Of a DNA stretch of 64,000 bases, positions 49,916-63,990 are shown piece by piece (the stretch's first letter is position 1; every line of letters begins with the position of its first letter). A program made the position numbers and the translations under genes. The notes beneath the pieces are model-generated. The model saw only the letters and a program-made list of their open reading frames with translations. It searched no databases and had not been told where the DNA came from. The stretch is from Brachycybe producta (lineage: Eukaryota > Arthropoda > Diplopoda > Playtdesmida > Andrognathidae): positions 477,501-541,500 of the forward strand of contig JAUPFP010000071.1 of the NCBI GenBank assembly GCA_036925085.1. Reading direction: 5' to 3'.

Positions 49916-51649
49916 ATCTTAGAATTATTACATAATAGTAAATGTTAGAAAGCTTTGACCGGTACAGTACAGGAAGGAACAAATTTACAAACAAGGAAAA
50001 CTAAACAAAAAAAATGTCTAAATATAAAAAAGTCTAAAAAGTAAGAAAAAAACAAGATCTAATCCCCTCTTGTGTTGTTGTGTTGTTTGTGTCTCAGACT
50101 CTCAGCCCAATGTAATGTTGGTCATGGGTTCAATCCCCGTGCAGTGTGAATTATATTTTCAAATATTTCAGAAGGTGGCATTGAACAAACAAACTAATTC
50201 TGAAGCGAGTAATAATAAACCCAATAACACAATTGCAACGTGCTCTGGTGCAGCATTGTCCGTAAATGTATGCAGTATGCAGCCAATTGAAGTTTCTCAT
50301 ATGGACTAAATTTAAAAAAATACCGTAGATATTGTACATATATTGTGCTTACTGTAGATATTGCTTTCTCAGAAAAAAAGTTCAATTAAACAAATTGGTA
50401 ATTTAAAATGCATCTGAAATAATTAAATTCTAGCTGCAAGCAACGTGTATGAAAAGAGTGAAAAACTGCGATAAATGTATACATGGGAAAATGAAGAAAA
50501 AAAAAAGAGCACAGTTTTTCACTCACCCTTTTTTACCTATTTTCCAACTGAAATGATAAAAGTAGCAAATTGAAAGATAAAAGAGAAAACAGACTACATT
50601 ACGGAGTTCACTGTTACCAACCACCACCCTACACAACTATTATCCTTGAAACGAAAAAAACCAGACCGCTTAATTAAGATAATAACTACGTTTAAATTAA
50701 GTTAAACTTAAAAAAAATTTAGAAATAAAGCTAGAAATTGGATCTGAATCTGACAGAAAGAACCAAAACTAAATGGGATGAAAAAAAGGATCAATAATTT
50801 AAAAAAAACATAAGACATTTCAGCCAATTTCGCAGAATGATAAAAGCTTACAAAAATTTAAGAAAAAAAATTCTGACAAGTATACAAAAAAAAAGAAATA
50901 AAAAAACTGGGAAATGTTTCAACAAACAAACAAAAAAGAGAGGAATTTTGAGATGAAAGCAGATTTCGACCAGTTACTTTACACACAGATCCACTTAAGA
51001 CACAAAAGCAAACAATAAAAAAGAAAAGATAAAAAAGGTATCTCTTTTAAGATGGAAGAAAGAAAACACAAAAGCATTCTCCTTCTTTCTTTCTATCTCT
51101 TTAGCCCCTATCTCTCTATCCCCCTCTCTATCCGTTTTCTATATCTTTTTTTCTTCTCTTTTCCTAGTTCCTTTATTCTTACTACTGTATATAGTAAAAT
51201 CTGGATGAGATGAGATTATCCCGCGATTTGCAACATTCGGTAAACACGTCAATCATTTGTGACAATGTAGTTTTTTGTATACTTTAGAAGGTGTTTTGTT
51301 ACAAAGGATAAATCACTTCAAACATGTCAGTGGCTGGACATCTCACAGTTGAAATAAAGAAAACAAATTGCCTTTTTGTCTATATTTCAGTTTAATAAAA
51401 ACAAAAAATAACTTCAGATTAACTAATATAAAATACTTGATTATACTGTATTATTAATCTTGTTAAAAATAACAAAATGAATTATTTTCTAGAAACTAGA
51501 AGCCCGTTATACACTAACAATTATTTCTTAAATTAATTAAAATGTGATATTGCGTATGTATAACGACGTGAATGTTACATTATTGGGTCAAACTCTCCAA
51601 AATTCTCTGACTAACTGTCCTCAAACATAAGTGGCACGGCACTTTCGTT

Positions 51650-51918
51650 CGGTTTCTTGGGAAGGGCGACTGTCACCTCAGGGTTCAATGATTGACCAAC
51701 TGGGCAAATCATTGCGATGGGCTGAGACTATTTATTACCTTATAAGGAAAGGTATTTTTGGGACTCTTTTTCCAATTTCTCACAGTCCGACTTGGTTCCT
51801 CGAATTCACTAGAATTCGGGCCACCCAAGTTTAGACATCTGTTCGCCAAGGGGTGCCATGCTGACAGGAAGGAATTTATATGGGGTGTTCCACCATTCTG
51901 TAGGTACAGGGTGTCACA
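51650..51918 (-). mobile_element. LTR fragment of the TGTGACACCC family, antisense
   Basis: On the minus strand it begins TGTGACACCCTGTACC at 51918 and follows the 7131 copy through GGCACCCCTTGG, GGGTGGCCCGAATTC, GAGAAATTGG, AGTCCCAAAAATACCTTTCC and CCCTGAGGTGACAGTCGCCC. Ends without internal sequence. Same orientation as XRCC1. Confidence 0.7.
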
Positions 51919-52676
51919 AAATTATGAAGTTAAATAAAAGCGAGTAAAAAACTGAGAATCGTTCAAAATAAAATTATTATTCAGGTTTCAGAAAAAAGCA
52001 AAATAATTGTAGGCCCTGCAGTCATTGTTAATCAAATTTAAAATGAGTCATATGTCCAAACAGAGTGCCTCTAGTAGCAGCAGACCAAAAAATGGCATGT
52101 GAGGGGTCAGCAAATGAAACTTTGACAAATTTGACTCTAGATATAGAAAATTCGCTGCACCCATAAGTTCTTCTATTGTATTTTTTTTCATAAATTACTA
52201 GCACAATTATCATGAAATTTGGAGAAGGAAAAATAAAGACTAAAGTACATAATATTCATTGTTGTGTTTTTTTTTTTTTGTTTTCGATGTTTTATTCTGA
52301 AAGTTGCTTTAAAACTGAAACTTCTACATGGAAGTGTATGGAGATTTCGATATACTGGTAAATTCTTGACCTACACTTTTACATCACTCAAGTGACCTAC
52401 AGTTCTGACGTATAGCTCACCTAGCGACCCACGATTGACACGAGTTCTTTTAATTCTTGCGTGTTTTTTTCTGAGGGTTTTTATGCTTTATGTTTTTTAT
52501 GTTTTTTTTTTTATGCTACCAGTTAAAATTCAATTTTTTTATTAAAATTAATAACCAGGGTCAATGAAGTTGTTTAACTTAAAAACGCAGTGAAAAACAC
52601 TTAATAAAATCAATTCAATAGCATTATTCATCAGCCTGGCAATAAATAATAAGAAATACAAAGCAGTAAACATTAC

Positions 52677-52854
52677 CTTAATTTTTCATCTTTGTGACCA
52701 TCATCGTCATCATGAGAAGGAGATGGCATCGGACTGTCAACATCCGTTGAGCCAGCATATTCGTCGTCCTTATTGCAATCTATTCCCTTTTCGTCATATT
52801 TATCTTCTGTTCCTTTTTTCAATACACTTTTTTCGCCTTCGTCTAAATTACCAT
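52677..52854 (-). CDS. XRCC1: XRCC1, linker exon with conserved YAGSTD (CK2-type) motif
   Basis: This 178-bp exon is flanked on the minus strand by a TTTCTATATAG acceptor and a GTAATG donor. It holds 58 whole codons plus split codons at both ends (phase 1 in, phase 2 out). The peptide starts GNLDEGEKSVLKKG, is rich in D, E and K, contains DDEYAGSTDVDSP and ends HKDEKL before a split R codon. In human XRCC1 the corresponding linker just before the last BRCT contains DPYAGSTDENTDSEE, whose S/T residues are CK2 targets that recruit FHA domains of PNKP, aprataxin and APLF. The YAGSTD core is preserved here and followed by acidic residues, so the same phospho-switch is inferred. The rest of the exon is low complexity and would be missed by weak homology searches. 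It is separated by a 5.1-kb intron from the BRCT exon at 47343. Confidence 0.92.
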
Positions 52855-54469
52855 CTATATAGAAAAAGAAGGAAATGAATTCAGTCAGTCACCCACAAAA
52901 AAGGACCGAGCTTTGTGAAGAAAAAGTGAAAAAAAAAACGCCCTGAAATCCTAAATCCTCTCCAATTTGCATTCACACAATTTGTGTGTTAAAATGAACG
53001 AAGAAGACGACGAAAAAAAAAAAAGGATTCTGTGGTCAGCAGAAATGAAATGTCCTCAATCTTCAAAGACCACCTGCTTTCTTTTCCCTTTTTAACATTC
53101 TTCAATATGTTACCATATACCACAGTATGTCATCCTATACTTAGCTACTGCTAGTAGTAGTACAAAGGAGACATTCTCTATGTCACTATAAACTTTGTAA
53201 GAAACGAAAAACTTCATCTATCTATCTATCCCTACATGTATAAAAGGGAACACAATCTCAAATTTGACCATCATAGTATTATGATATCGGTCAACCGCTG
53301 AAAATGTGACAGAAACGCGCAACAAATGAAAAATTCTTATCACCACCTTCCATGGCAATAAAGTTCCATTCATTGTATGCAAAAGCCAAGAAAGAAGAAA
53401 TCCATTCGACACATTTTCGCATAATAAAATTGAATATATTAGTCGTAGAGAACGTAGCTATCAGAGAAATCAGTCAGCTATTTTGGTTTACTACTAAGCT
53501 CCTCCGCCCAGACAATGGTTAGGTACGACGCAAGGCGCCGACGCCCCGAAGATACGCGAATAAAACGTAATGCTCTTTGACAAGTACATGCGTTTACAAT
53601 GTAAAAGCTCTTACTTTCTGCATTACAGATTAGTGACGTCAAATAATGTTGAATCAATTAATTTAGAATGATCTTATCATTAACTACCACAACAATGCAC
53701 CCTCTTTATTAAGTCACTAATCCAATATGCAGAAACGCCATGAGTTTGGTATGGGGATGTACACGAAGGCTAGCATTAAACCAAATATCCGATTTTTTGG
53801 AATAGGTAGATTTTCTACCACATGTCCCTACAAAAGAAAATATTTTGGCTTCAAAAATTCCAAAATTTTCTTTAAAAAAAACGTGTTTAAATAATCCTTG
53901 TGCCTGAAGTGAATGTTGGCAATGGCAAACTAATTCTATTTCCAGAAGTTTGCAAAAAAAATTGCATAAATGGCTTTTATGATACATGCAACCATTGTTT
54001 TTGGTTCCCCCTAAAAAAACTACAATCAAATTCGGTTATACCGAATTCGGATATAATGAAGACTCGGCTTACGAGCTCCTATAATGTCGAAATGACGGCA
54101 ATTGGCGTCACTCTTACCTCGTCTATAACAACAAAATTTCTATGAATTTTACTGTTTTCATTGAAAATGACCAAAAAACTTTCAGTTGGTCATGAAGCTA
54201 AGTTACGGAACTCAAACGGTTCATACAATTTGAAATGCAAGATTAAAACTAAGAGTCTTTTTAAAAGAATTGCGCCAAAATTAAACGTCTACGGAAACCA
54301 GCCGTGTATAAATTTAACAATTAATTCCTATAGACCTCCATTGCTTTAATATACGCTTTCATATATCACACAATCAATCTTCTTTCATTGTTACATGCGT
54401 ATGCACATGTACACGCATGCGCGTAATGTGTACGCACATGTACACGCATGTACGGAATACTGGAATTGA

Positions 54470-54722
54470 AGGCATCCCTGCATTCTAGACATCTCTGCGA
54501 ATTTAGAGATTCCAACAGTTCCATTCCCGCTGTTCTGGTTCACATGCAAAGAATTTTCGAAGTTACAAATCCATGAAGAATCATAGAAACACTTCAATGA
54601 CGCCCACTCCGAACTGATGTAACTTTTGAAGCGTGCATTGCACATTCTAAATGAAAACATCCCTGCATTCCAGACTTTTCTGGGAATGCATCGATTCCAA
54701 CAGGTCCATTCCCGCATTCCCC
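54470..54722. repeat. Pair of ~65-bp direct repeats
   Basis: GGCATCCCTGCATTCTAGAC ... GATTCCAACAGTTCCATTCC at 54470-54530 and ACATCCCTGCATTCCAGACT ... GATTCCAACAGGTCCATTCC at 54657-54715. GC is higher than the flanks. A palindromic ATGCGTATGCACATGTACAC-type stretch precedes it (54395-54455). Identity unknown. Confidence 0.6.
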
Positions 54723-56954
54723 CGCATTCAAACACTCGGTTTTTTTGAACTGCGCAATAATTTAATGATCAGTTCAGCATGAATAAAATTAATATACTTT
54801 TATCATTTAAAAATATAAATATAACTAATCTCATTTTTAAAAAAAAAAATGATTTTGCATCAGAAAAGAAAACAAATCTCTTTAGATGTGTCCTTTCTGA
54901 ATGAACTATAACGTTTTTTAACAATAGTGGCTATTTAATAGTTAAAGCCATTTAATTAATGTTTCTTTTTATAGGATAATGAATTTTTATTTTTATTTGC
55001 ATAATTTTTATTTTTTGTGTAAGAAAAAAGTATTGGCTTTAATTATCGACACTCAAAGTCTTGAACTTCCTTCGAACAAAAAAAAAGTTTCTTAAATGTG
55101 TAAACACGTCCTTTTTCTTTAGACTCAACCCATCATTTTCAGATTTTTTTTAAAAAAAAAAAGCAATTTTCACTTCCACTTTAAAGAAAGACACGTAGAC
55201 AATTTCCACTTATAATTCAGTTCATCATAAATACAAAAGCCATCAGCGGAGGGAGAAAAAAAAACAACCAAAAAAGCGCTCATAAAAGGATTTTAAAAAA
55301 TCAAACACTAGACTAAATACACCCATTTGTATGCATCCAATGTTAAAATGATGCAAGAACTATCACAAAAGGAAACAATAAATAATACTTCGCCATTATT
55401 ATTATTATTATTATTATGCATGTTGATGATGAAAACTTTTGGCTTTTTTCCCTACACTTCTCTTCTTATTTCTTAAGTAGTTCAAGTAGAAGAAAAGAAG
55501 GGGGGGGGGGGGGGGGAAAGGATAAAAACAAAACCTTTCAAACGGTTGTATATACGAGCCCGTAAGGACTATAAGTCTCAAGGGGAGGAGGAGGAGAAGG
55601 CTATTTCACGATTGAGCTTCATCGCCTTTAATGAAAAAGCCAGTTAGAAAGTCAGTCAAGTCATCCATCCAATGAGTGCCTGAGAGAACGCCCTTTTAGT
55701 TATGGTAAAAAATTCCCAATCTTTAAGTGACGAAAAGTGGAATCGAGAACTGGTAACAGTAGTGTCGTGATACCGCCCAAATGAAAAAAAAACCAGTCAT
55801 TTTACAGATTTACTAGTCATTGTGCTTGTCAGTGTGCAAATGCGCTAAGTATCTAGTTTTATTAAAAAAATTACAATTACTCTACACATTTGTCTGAATT
55901 ATTTTCCAATTACAATTACAAACAATTACATTGGGGAGTACGCACTTCGTATTATTCATGATATAAACACATTTACTATTTACAATTACATTATCTAATT
56001 TCACTTGTTGATGTGATTGCATGCATTCCGCACATTGCCATTTAGTACTTCTGCACACTGACTAGTGAATCTGTAGAATCGCTTCTGTTCCACTTTTGAA
56101 AGTACCAACAAAACAAAGACGCAAGAAAATAAATAAGGAGAGATGAAAAAAATGCGTATGAAGTGCCAAGAAAAACTGAACAAACATTACCACATACGAG
56201 TACATAAGACCCCAACACACACACACACACAAACATTCCTCTTTTGTTTCGTTCTCTATTTTTTCGCCATCGCGAAAAAAGTAAATCGAAACGATTTGTC
56301 AAAATGGACAAACAAGAAATCTGAAGGAAAAAAAAACCCAAGCTTCTTGAAGCGATTCTATGAAAGTGTCCAGTGTTCCAGAAAAAAAAAACACGAACTG
56401 AGTTAAACCCCTGTAACGATTTTTTTTTGTTTGTCATTTCTCGATCTCTTCAAACAACAAACAAACAAAATCTAAAGAGAGTTAAAAAAATAAACAAAAC
56501 AACAAGCTATATAAACAGCCACAAAATTCAACCATATCAAACAAAATGCCATCCATATCATTAACTAAATTACACATTTACATTTCAACTCTATTATTGG
56601 AAAGTAGTGCTAATAGAGGAACTATAATTACGGAGGCGGAACCATTTACTACATAATTACATTAACTGCAATATGTAGGATGTTATCAGATCGAATTTAC
56701 AATATTAACTTTATAGTTGCAATCCGAGTAAATTTACCTTAGACCTTTGGTGACAGAATGTGAAATAGTATCTATAGTTTTAGCAATTATACACACAAAA
56801 GTAGTACATATTAAATTTAATACTAGAAAAGTAAATGATTTAAACAAGAATTATCCTTGAAAAGCTTGAAATTGTTCATTTGTGTTTTTAACAATCTAAT
56901 TTCTTAAAACAGATGTTTTTTACAAAAAAAAGTAAAAAAAGTCATAGTTTTGTC

Positions 56955-57125
56955 GGGGGTTTACTCCCCTGAGGCGTAACTCTTTTTACCGTTACCCAAC
57001 CTATGGCACCCGTAGTCATTTTTGACCAAGTTCGGTCAGTTTTGACTACGGTAGGTCACAAGTGGGCCCGGGGTTGCCCATCCCCATGCCGGGTCCTAAC
57101 CGACCGGGATCGGCCGACGCTTTTT
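56955..57125. other. GC-rich unassigned block in the large intron
   Basis: Contains GTCGGGGGTTTACTCCCCTG, an inverted pair GTAGTCATTTTTGAC / GTCAGTTTTGACTAC, and GGGCCCGGGGTTGCCCATCC followed by CCGACCGGGATCGGCCGAC. Composition is very unlike the flanks. No splice-bounded reading frame with recognisable homology; an inserted repeat is most likely. Confidence 0.4.
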
Positions 57126-59837
57126 CGACAGTAAAAATTCAACCTTTACAAACTGTCAGAAGTTTATTTCATTAGATCTTCTAGTTTTTTCATGGCACCT
57201 CAAGTGACATATACTAGAAACTTTTTAACAGGAAATGCAAAGGACCAGATTATAACGATTATAATCATATCGTGTATTTATGGTATTGAAAAATATCGCC
57301 AGAAATGTGAAAATGGCAAGAAATATACAAAACATGATAAGAATATGTTTTATTTAAAACGTACCTTTTGACTTCGACCATTTTTTTAATACGATAATTA
57401 ATTTTTGATTGAAAAAATATTCGTTACCAAGCTTATTGTCCAGAAAAGAATCGAATACGAGAAAGCTGGACACTGATTTAGGTGATTTTCTTGTATGAAA
57501 AAGAATTTTAAAAAATATTCTTTCTCAAAGCGATTTTGGGAAACAAGGCACTTAACTTTATTTTCTGCTAGAAAAAGAATTTGATGTAGATTTGTATTGT
57601 TGGAAGAAGAAAAAAATGTTTCATGTTAACCAATATTTTCCATTTATCCATTTCTACCCTAATGGAACCGAACCAAATATGGTATTATCGAATTTTTCAT
57701 GTTAAACGTTTTCCAAGTATAAATTCTCCAAACAGAATTCACTTTAACAAGTGGTATAACTATTTAAAATTATTGCTCATATTACCCGTTATGATAGCCA
57801 CTCAAAGTGATACTACACAAAGAATACAATAAGTATATGAGTTGACGAGACAATTGTAAAGCCAATAAATAGATTGGAAAAAAGAAGAAGAAAAAAAAAA
57901 GAAGTTAATATAATAAAGTGAAAACAGTCTGCAAAAAAAGAGATATAAACTTCGAAACAGTAGATTAAAAAACGTCAATTTCACTTTTCGTTCAAAAGAA
58001 CATTTCTGTAGACAAGAGGAGAAAATTACGCTCTTAATTTGGAAAGCGTTCGCCCTGAAGCCAAAAATGAAAAACAACAAAGTGTAGGCCTTAGAGATGA
58101 AACCCAAAAGTTGGAACAAATAAATGACCAACAGTCGCAAATAACAAGAGCATTGATTTATTCCAAAACAAACTTCAAATGGCAAACGACCAAACCAACC
58201 AACCAAATGGAATTGGCCCTAATAAAATAATGTACTATAACAACACTGTATATAAATAAATATACACAGCAAAATAAAAGTCTTTACACTCACATACTGA
58301 CTCTTGTTTGTGGTGCCAACTGGTCAACCAGAAAGTCTTTCGCAAAGTTACAACATTAAGTACTACCATATGGCCAATTTTCAGGAAGGAAATGTTGACA
58401 TTTGAACTTCAACATGAACCCTCTTTAGCAACGTTTCAACACAGAAAGGCCCTCTTTTACTAAGTATACACTTGAACATGTTGAATCTCAGATGGTTCAA
58501 GTAGAAGTTTTCTTATTGAATTTGGGCCCTAATCCATCATAAATGAATATGGCACAAAAAACGAAGAGAGTGCCGTGTCTCATTTAAAACAACTTTTTCA
58601 AAGATTTTTAAACTAAAAAACCTAGTTTGAATAAGCCGATTTCCATCATATCTTTTAAAACTACACATTTTGTTTTATTTTTCAGTTTTCACCGTTTGTG
58701 TTGGTAAAAAAAACTTAACAAATTACTCGTTTTTTTTTTGTTTTGTTTTCAGCCTATCATAGTTATTTTCAAAGACATCATGAAAATTATCGATGCATCC
58801 TTTACTTTTCATATTTCAAATAAATCTTAAAAATTTTTCTATAACATGCATCAAAAAAGTGTTTCTTTAGTTTTTCTGCATATTGCAGAATTAAAATTTA
58901 TTTGAAAAACCTTTAAGCTTGCACAATTTTGCATTAATGAACATGTTCTTATTTTCCCACCCAAAAAAATTAAGTACACATAATGTAAATAACAACTAAG
59001 AGTAGCATCAACTCATTTTTATAAAAAAAAAACGACTTTTGTTTCACTCAGTATATACAATATTACTTTTTCACCAGTTGATCTATGATCAAGTCGAAAT
59101 ATATTTCCATACTATTTTAAATAAATCTTTGGTTCAGAAAAACTTAATGAAATGATAAATAACAGAAGAATAGAAATTGCCTATTATATAGTATACTATA
59201 TAGTATGGCAATATACTATTGTCATGTATGACGATTTCTGTAAGGAAAATTATAACGTGAATAAACAAACTGGAAGAAAAAATGAGAGACGTTTTTATCA
59301 AATATATAATAAAGCCTGTTGCTGACCCCTTTTAGAGAGGCAATCACACAACACACCATAAAGGAATAAGAATTCCATTTCTAGATAAACAAACTTAACA
59401 ATGAAAAGAAACAAACCCCCAGTAGACACATTAAACTGTTAAAAATACACCACCTACACATATCAGATTCAACATTCAACACACAACTAACAGATTTAAT
59501 TAGTTCAAATCCAAAGAAATCGAAGTAGACCTTTTTTAAGATAAAAACATTCAAAATACGAGTAAAAAAAGGATCCAAGAAAATCATCAATGTTAAACTA
59601 CTACTGATGCTCACGATAATCATTTCAAACACGTCTGAAACAACATAAGAGAAATCTGAAAGCTCCAATTCTTATTTAAAAAACAACACAAAGAAATTCA
59701 AAGAAAAACAATATTAGAAAGAAAACCCAAAGAACCATAAAGTGAACGAATTGAACTTAATCAGTTTTTAGACAAATTACTTTTCAAATTAATTAATTAT
59801 AAATTATTAGGACTCGGGTTTCTATACAACATCAAGC

Positions 59838-60051
59838 AAATGTTTCTCAATCTGTTGTCCAAGGGCCAATTGTAAAGTAACATCCCGTTTAGATTAACCA
59901 ACAATTATGTTTTTTTTTAAATAAAAACACTGATTACAAGCTAGACCTCTAGCTGACAAATGATAGTAACCAGACAACTAGCCTCTAACCAGCCCTTTTT
60001 ATTAGAAAAAACAAAAATGTAGTTAGTTGTTTTACAGATTGAGAAACATTT
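59838..60051. mobile_element. hAT-like MITE with perfect 18-bp terminal repeats
   Basis: AAATGTTTCTCAATCTGT (59838-59855) is the exact reverse complement of ACAGATTGAGAAACATTT (60034-60051). The wording is close to the common hAT terminus CAGTGTTTCTCAA. 214 bp, no ORF. Internal TAGACCTCTAGCTGA / ACAACTAGCCTCTAACCAGC also partly pair. No target duplication recognised. Confidence 0.8.
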
Positions 60052-60104
60052 CCTTCATATTGCATAAGAATTCGAGCAATGCTAATTTTACCACAATAAA
60101 AAAA

Positions 60105-60330
60105 TTACGATTACTAAATTTAAAAAATTAATTACGATTACTAAATTTAAAAAAATAATTACGATTACTAAATTTAAAAAAATAATTACGATTACTAAAT
60201 TTAAAAAATAATTACGATTACTAATTAAAAAAAAACAATTACGATTACTAAATTAAAAAAATTAATAACAATTACTAAATAAAAAAATTAATGACAATTT
60301 ACTAATTTATAAAATAAATTACAATAACTT
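60105..60330 (+). repeat. ~27-bp tandem repeat, about 8 units
   Basis: Unit TTACGATTACTAAATTTAAA plus AAAATAA. The first four units are nearly identical and the last four drift (TAACAATTACTAAATAAA, TGACAATTTACTAATTTA). Confidence 0.95.
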
Positions 60331-62122
60331 ATTTTCTCAACACATTTTAATTGCGTTTTTCATCAGAAAAAAGTAAATACAATTACAAAATTTCAAAATT
60401 AATATGGTGATTTGTTAATTACTTAAAAAAGTTATAATTTAAGTACAGTAATTTATTACTTTCGGCTAACATACCTCCCAACACTGAACTTTAACAATTT
60501 AAAAAAAAAAAAAGACTAAAAAGATGATGAATCATATTAAAATTTTCAAAAAAGAATATAAAGAAAAAGCCCTAAAAACTCATAAAAGTGGAGTAAATAA
60601 ATACTAATATTAAGATCAATAACGATCAATATTACTTGAAAGTCTGTAATTGTGATTAAAAAATGAATTTTTCAGTCATTTTCTTTTTGTTTGCCAGTTG
60701 TAACATAAAAAATAATAATTTTATCAATATCCCTTTTTTAATCCCATGAGAAATTAATAACTTGAATTTTTTTTTTTTCATTTACCGTAAGCCTATATCC
60801 ATAAAAAATATCAAAACATAAAAAAGCTTCAAATAAGTAGAAAAAAAAACGTAAAATGTTTTAAGAGAAAAAAAAACCACCTTTGATAAAAGTTAAATGA
60901 CCCATCGAAACGAATATCAAAGAAACAGCGCTTACAGGAAATCATAAAAGATACCTGGTAAATTCAGGTAAACTGCTTTTAGAATTTAACTAAAATGATA
61001 GCTGTACTTATCTATTAATGCATTTCTAAATGAATGTAAAATTTCACTCGTATATTTCTTAAGAAGTAACCCCCGTTTTCTTTTTTTTTTCTTCAGATTC
61101 CTCATGAAAAGAATTTTCGAAGGACCTCAAACTAGGTCTCAATGTGTCTTCCGATGGAAGTGTACCTCCGACAAATTGAAAAAAACATTCATTATACAGA
61201 TTCATTAGGCAATATGAAAAGCCACCACTTCCGTTGTAATTCTTCACAGCTAGTTAATGTCTTAAGGTGGTTTTAAATTGTAAATTTCCCCCTTCTAACT
61301 CTGGTTGTTCTATTTTTCAGCAACAAAATTATGAATAAGGGAAGAATCACACACACACATAATAAAGTCTCACGGAATTTCACTGTCTAAAGAATTTAGC
61401 AGAAGCACCATATATCTTTTAGTTCAAAAGACCATAGACATTATATTTTTTTTAGTTCTATTTCTAATTTCTACTGTTTTCTTTTGTTTTTTTGTTTTTT
61501 CAGCATATGTGATTCTTCCCTAAATAAAAGCTTTATCTTGATAAAATCTAACTTTAACTTTTAAGTTAAACTTTAATTTTCCTTTGCAAAAAAGTTTCTT
61601 TTTAAAGATAGGCTTATCCACAATGAAAAAAAAATCCTTTCTAAATACCCTTCACAGAAACCCTTTTTAGTTTCTCTTAATTTTGTTCTTGAAAGACACA
61701 TTATAATCTTAGTTAGAAAATTAGCCGTTCATAAACCATCATAAGTTCATTATATAGAAAATCTTTCTACATAAACTCTGCCGAATTTTTAGCCTTTTTC
61801 TTTAATTTTACATATTGCCTAGAAATTACACAAAGCGACAGATTCTTCACTTTGACGTTAACAAATAATATGTCCATGAAAGGATAAAGAAAATGCTTCT
61901 TCTTATGCATTAAATAATATGAATTCATGTCGTGGGAAAAAAAAAAGAAAAAAAAAACCGGAAAAATTCGATACATAACAGAAGAAACACAATTTGTTCC
62001 TACTGTATGAATAAGAAGAAGAAAAAAAAGTAGATAAGGAGAAAAGATTTTTATCTTTCTATAACAAGAAGTAGAAGAATAAAAAACTTCATCATAAAAC
62101 TCATGACGTTCCTCACAAATTA

Positions 62123-62228
<106 letters not shown>

Positions 62229-62389
62229 ACATTACTTCAGCTGGAAACATCGAATGCATTAAAATTTCAGCAAAAGAAAAGACACAAAAGAAGTCTAAAA
62301 AAAAGAAACTCCCTTGCACTTTTTTATGCATAAATCAATTTTTTTTTAAGATAAAAAGCTTCAAATAAAAGTTTTATGCAAATAAAGCT

Positions 62390-62392
<3 letters not shown>

Positions 62393-62430
<38 letters not shown>
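62393..62430. repeat. (GA)n microsatellite
   Basis: About 38 bp GA tract. Confidence 0.97.
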
Positions 62431-62433
<3 letters not shown>

Positions 62434-63431
62434 AAATAGAGATCGAAATAGACATATGAAACACATTCAAATTTGTACCTGAGCGGAAAATACGAAGAGA
62501 GAAAGAAGAAAAAAACGGAAAAAGGGAAGGTCAATTTTATATATAATCGAAAAACACCCCTTATAAACCCTCAATCAAACCCACTAAAAACGCTATGAAA
62601 AACCCATTAAAATGTGAATTCATGAATATTTTATGGTAACCCAACACCTAATTGCCGAACCATTTGAGCTGCATAAATAATTTATGAATATCTTAAGATT
62701 GGGGTGAAGTGGGAGGCTCCGCAGTTAATATTTCATACAAATAAGTTTTTAGCTTTAGTAAGTAAGCAAATATTTAACTTATAAGTAATATAAATAATGG
62801 CTTCTATATAGTTTTTTTTTTCATTTGGATTCCATTTTAAATAAAAATAAACGATTGAACTATATTCAATGCAATTTATATTTTGTATTTTATTAAGTAA
62901 TAACTACTAATGTCATTTGTCAGCTGTTAGCAATGAGAAATTTCATGATTAACGTATTTCCCTTGTGATTATTGAAGCAGAAACAAAAGAATGGACAAAA
63001 ACCCATGAATATTCATAGTTTTGCAACAACAATAGAAACTATACACAAATATATTTAATTTAGTAAAAAAAACAGCCTACAATATGAAAAGTATATAAAA
63101 TAACTTAAATCTAATGATGCTTTCATTGATTTTTGAATGCATTCGTTTCTACTGTAAAGCTAAAGGAGTCAAAGCACCCTACATAGAGGTTTCCTTTATA
63201 TAATAAATCAATATATAATTAGTTTTACTTAAGCTAAAATTATGAAATTAAATAGGAAGCATCACTGAGATGAGTGGGTGATTTTAAATCTCGTGACATT
63301 TAATCATAGGTGGTCCCGTTTCCAAATTATATTGCCCAGACTGTTTGAAGTTTATCCATACATCAATCCATATTTTTTTTGCCTGCTTTCACTTATCATA
63401 TAAAAACCTTCATTTCTCTAAAGAGCTACAA

Positions 63432-63662
<231 letters not shown>

Positions 63663-63990
63663 CATACCTGAATATCACAAAATTCCTTTTTAAAGGCCAA
63701 GAAGAAAAAAGAAGAATGAAAATAACAAAAACAGACATAATGAATGCTAGCATGACACATAAAGGCCTACCAGAATAATAATATAACATACTTCTGACTC
63801 ATTTCAACTTTATAATGGGCTTTTTTTCTTTAGAATGTATTTTTTCCCCTTTACACAACCGTCCATGTCATAACAATAATAGAAATCTCTTGAGAAAGAG
63901 AAGAGCTTAAAAAGATCAAACTAAAGAAGTGGTTGGAAAAAAATAATATTATACACAGCCAAAAAAACTAAAATGATGAAGCAGACTTAC

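Larger units (their letters stand above)
47538..52676 (-). other. XRCC1: XRCC1 intron (5.1 kb)
   Basis: GT-AG intron between the linker exon and the first BRCT-half exon. Content: two abutting Helitron-like elements (48818-49815), two tRNA-like remnants (about 49838-49915 and 50085-50145), and an antisense LTR fragment (51650-51918). The remainder is AT-rich and unassigned. Confidence 0.85.

Noticed and set aside
50085..50145. tRNA-like B box (CATGGGTTCAATCCCCGTG)
   Set aside because: The T arm pairs well but no D arm, anticodon arm or acceptor stem could be built; at best a tRNA-derived remnant.
54018..54075. TTCGGTTATACCGAATTCGG resembling a pogo/Tigger-type MITE end
   Set aside because: Only one end is seen and no matching inverted partner was found.
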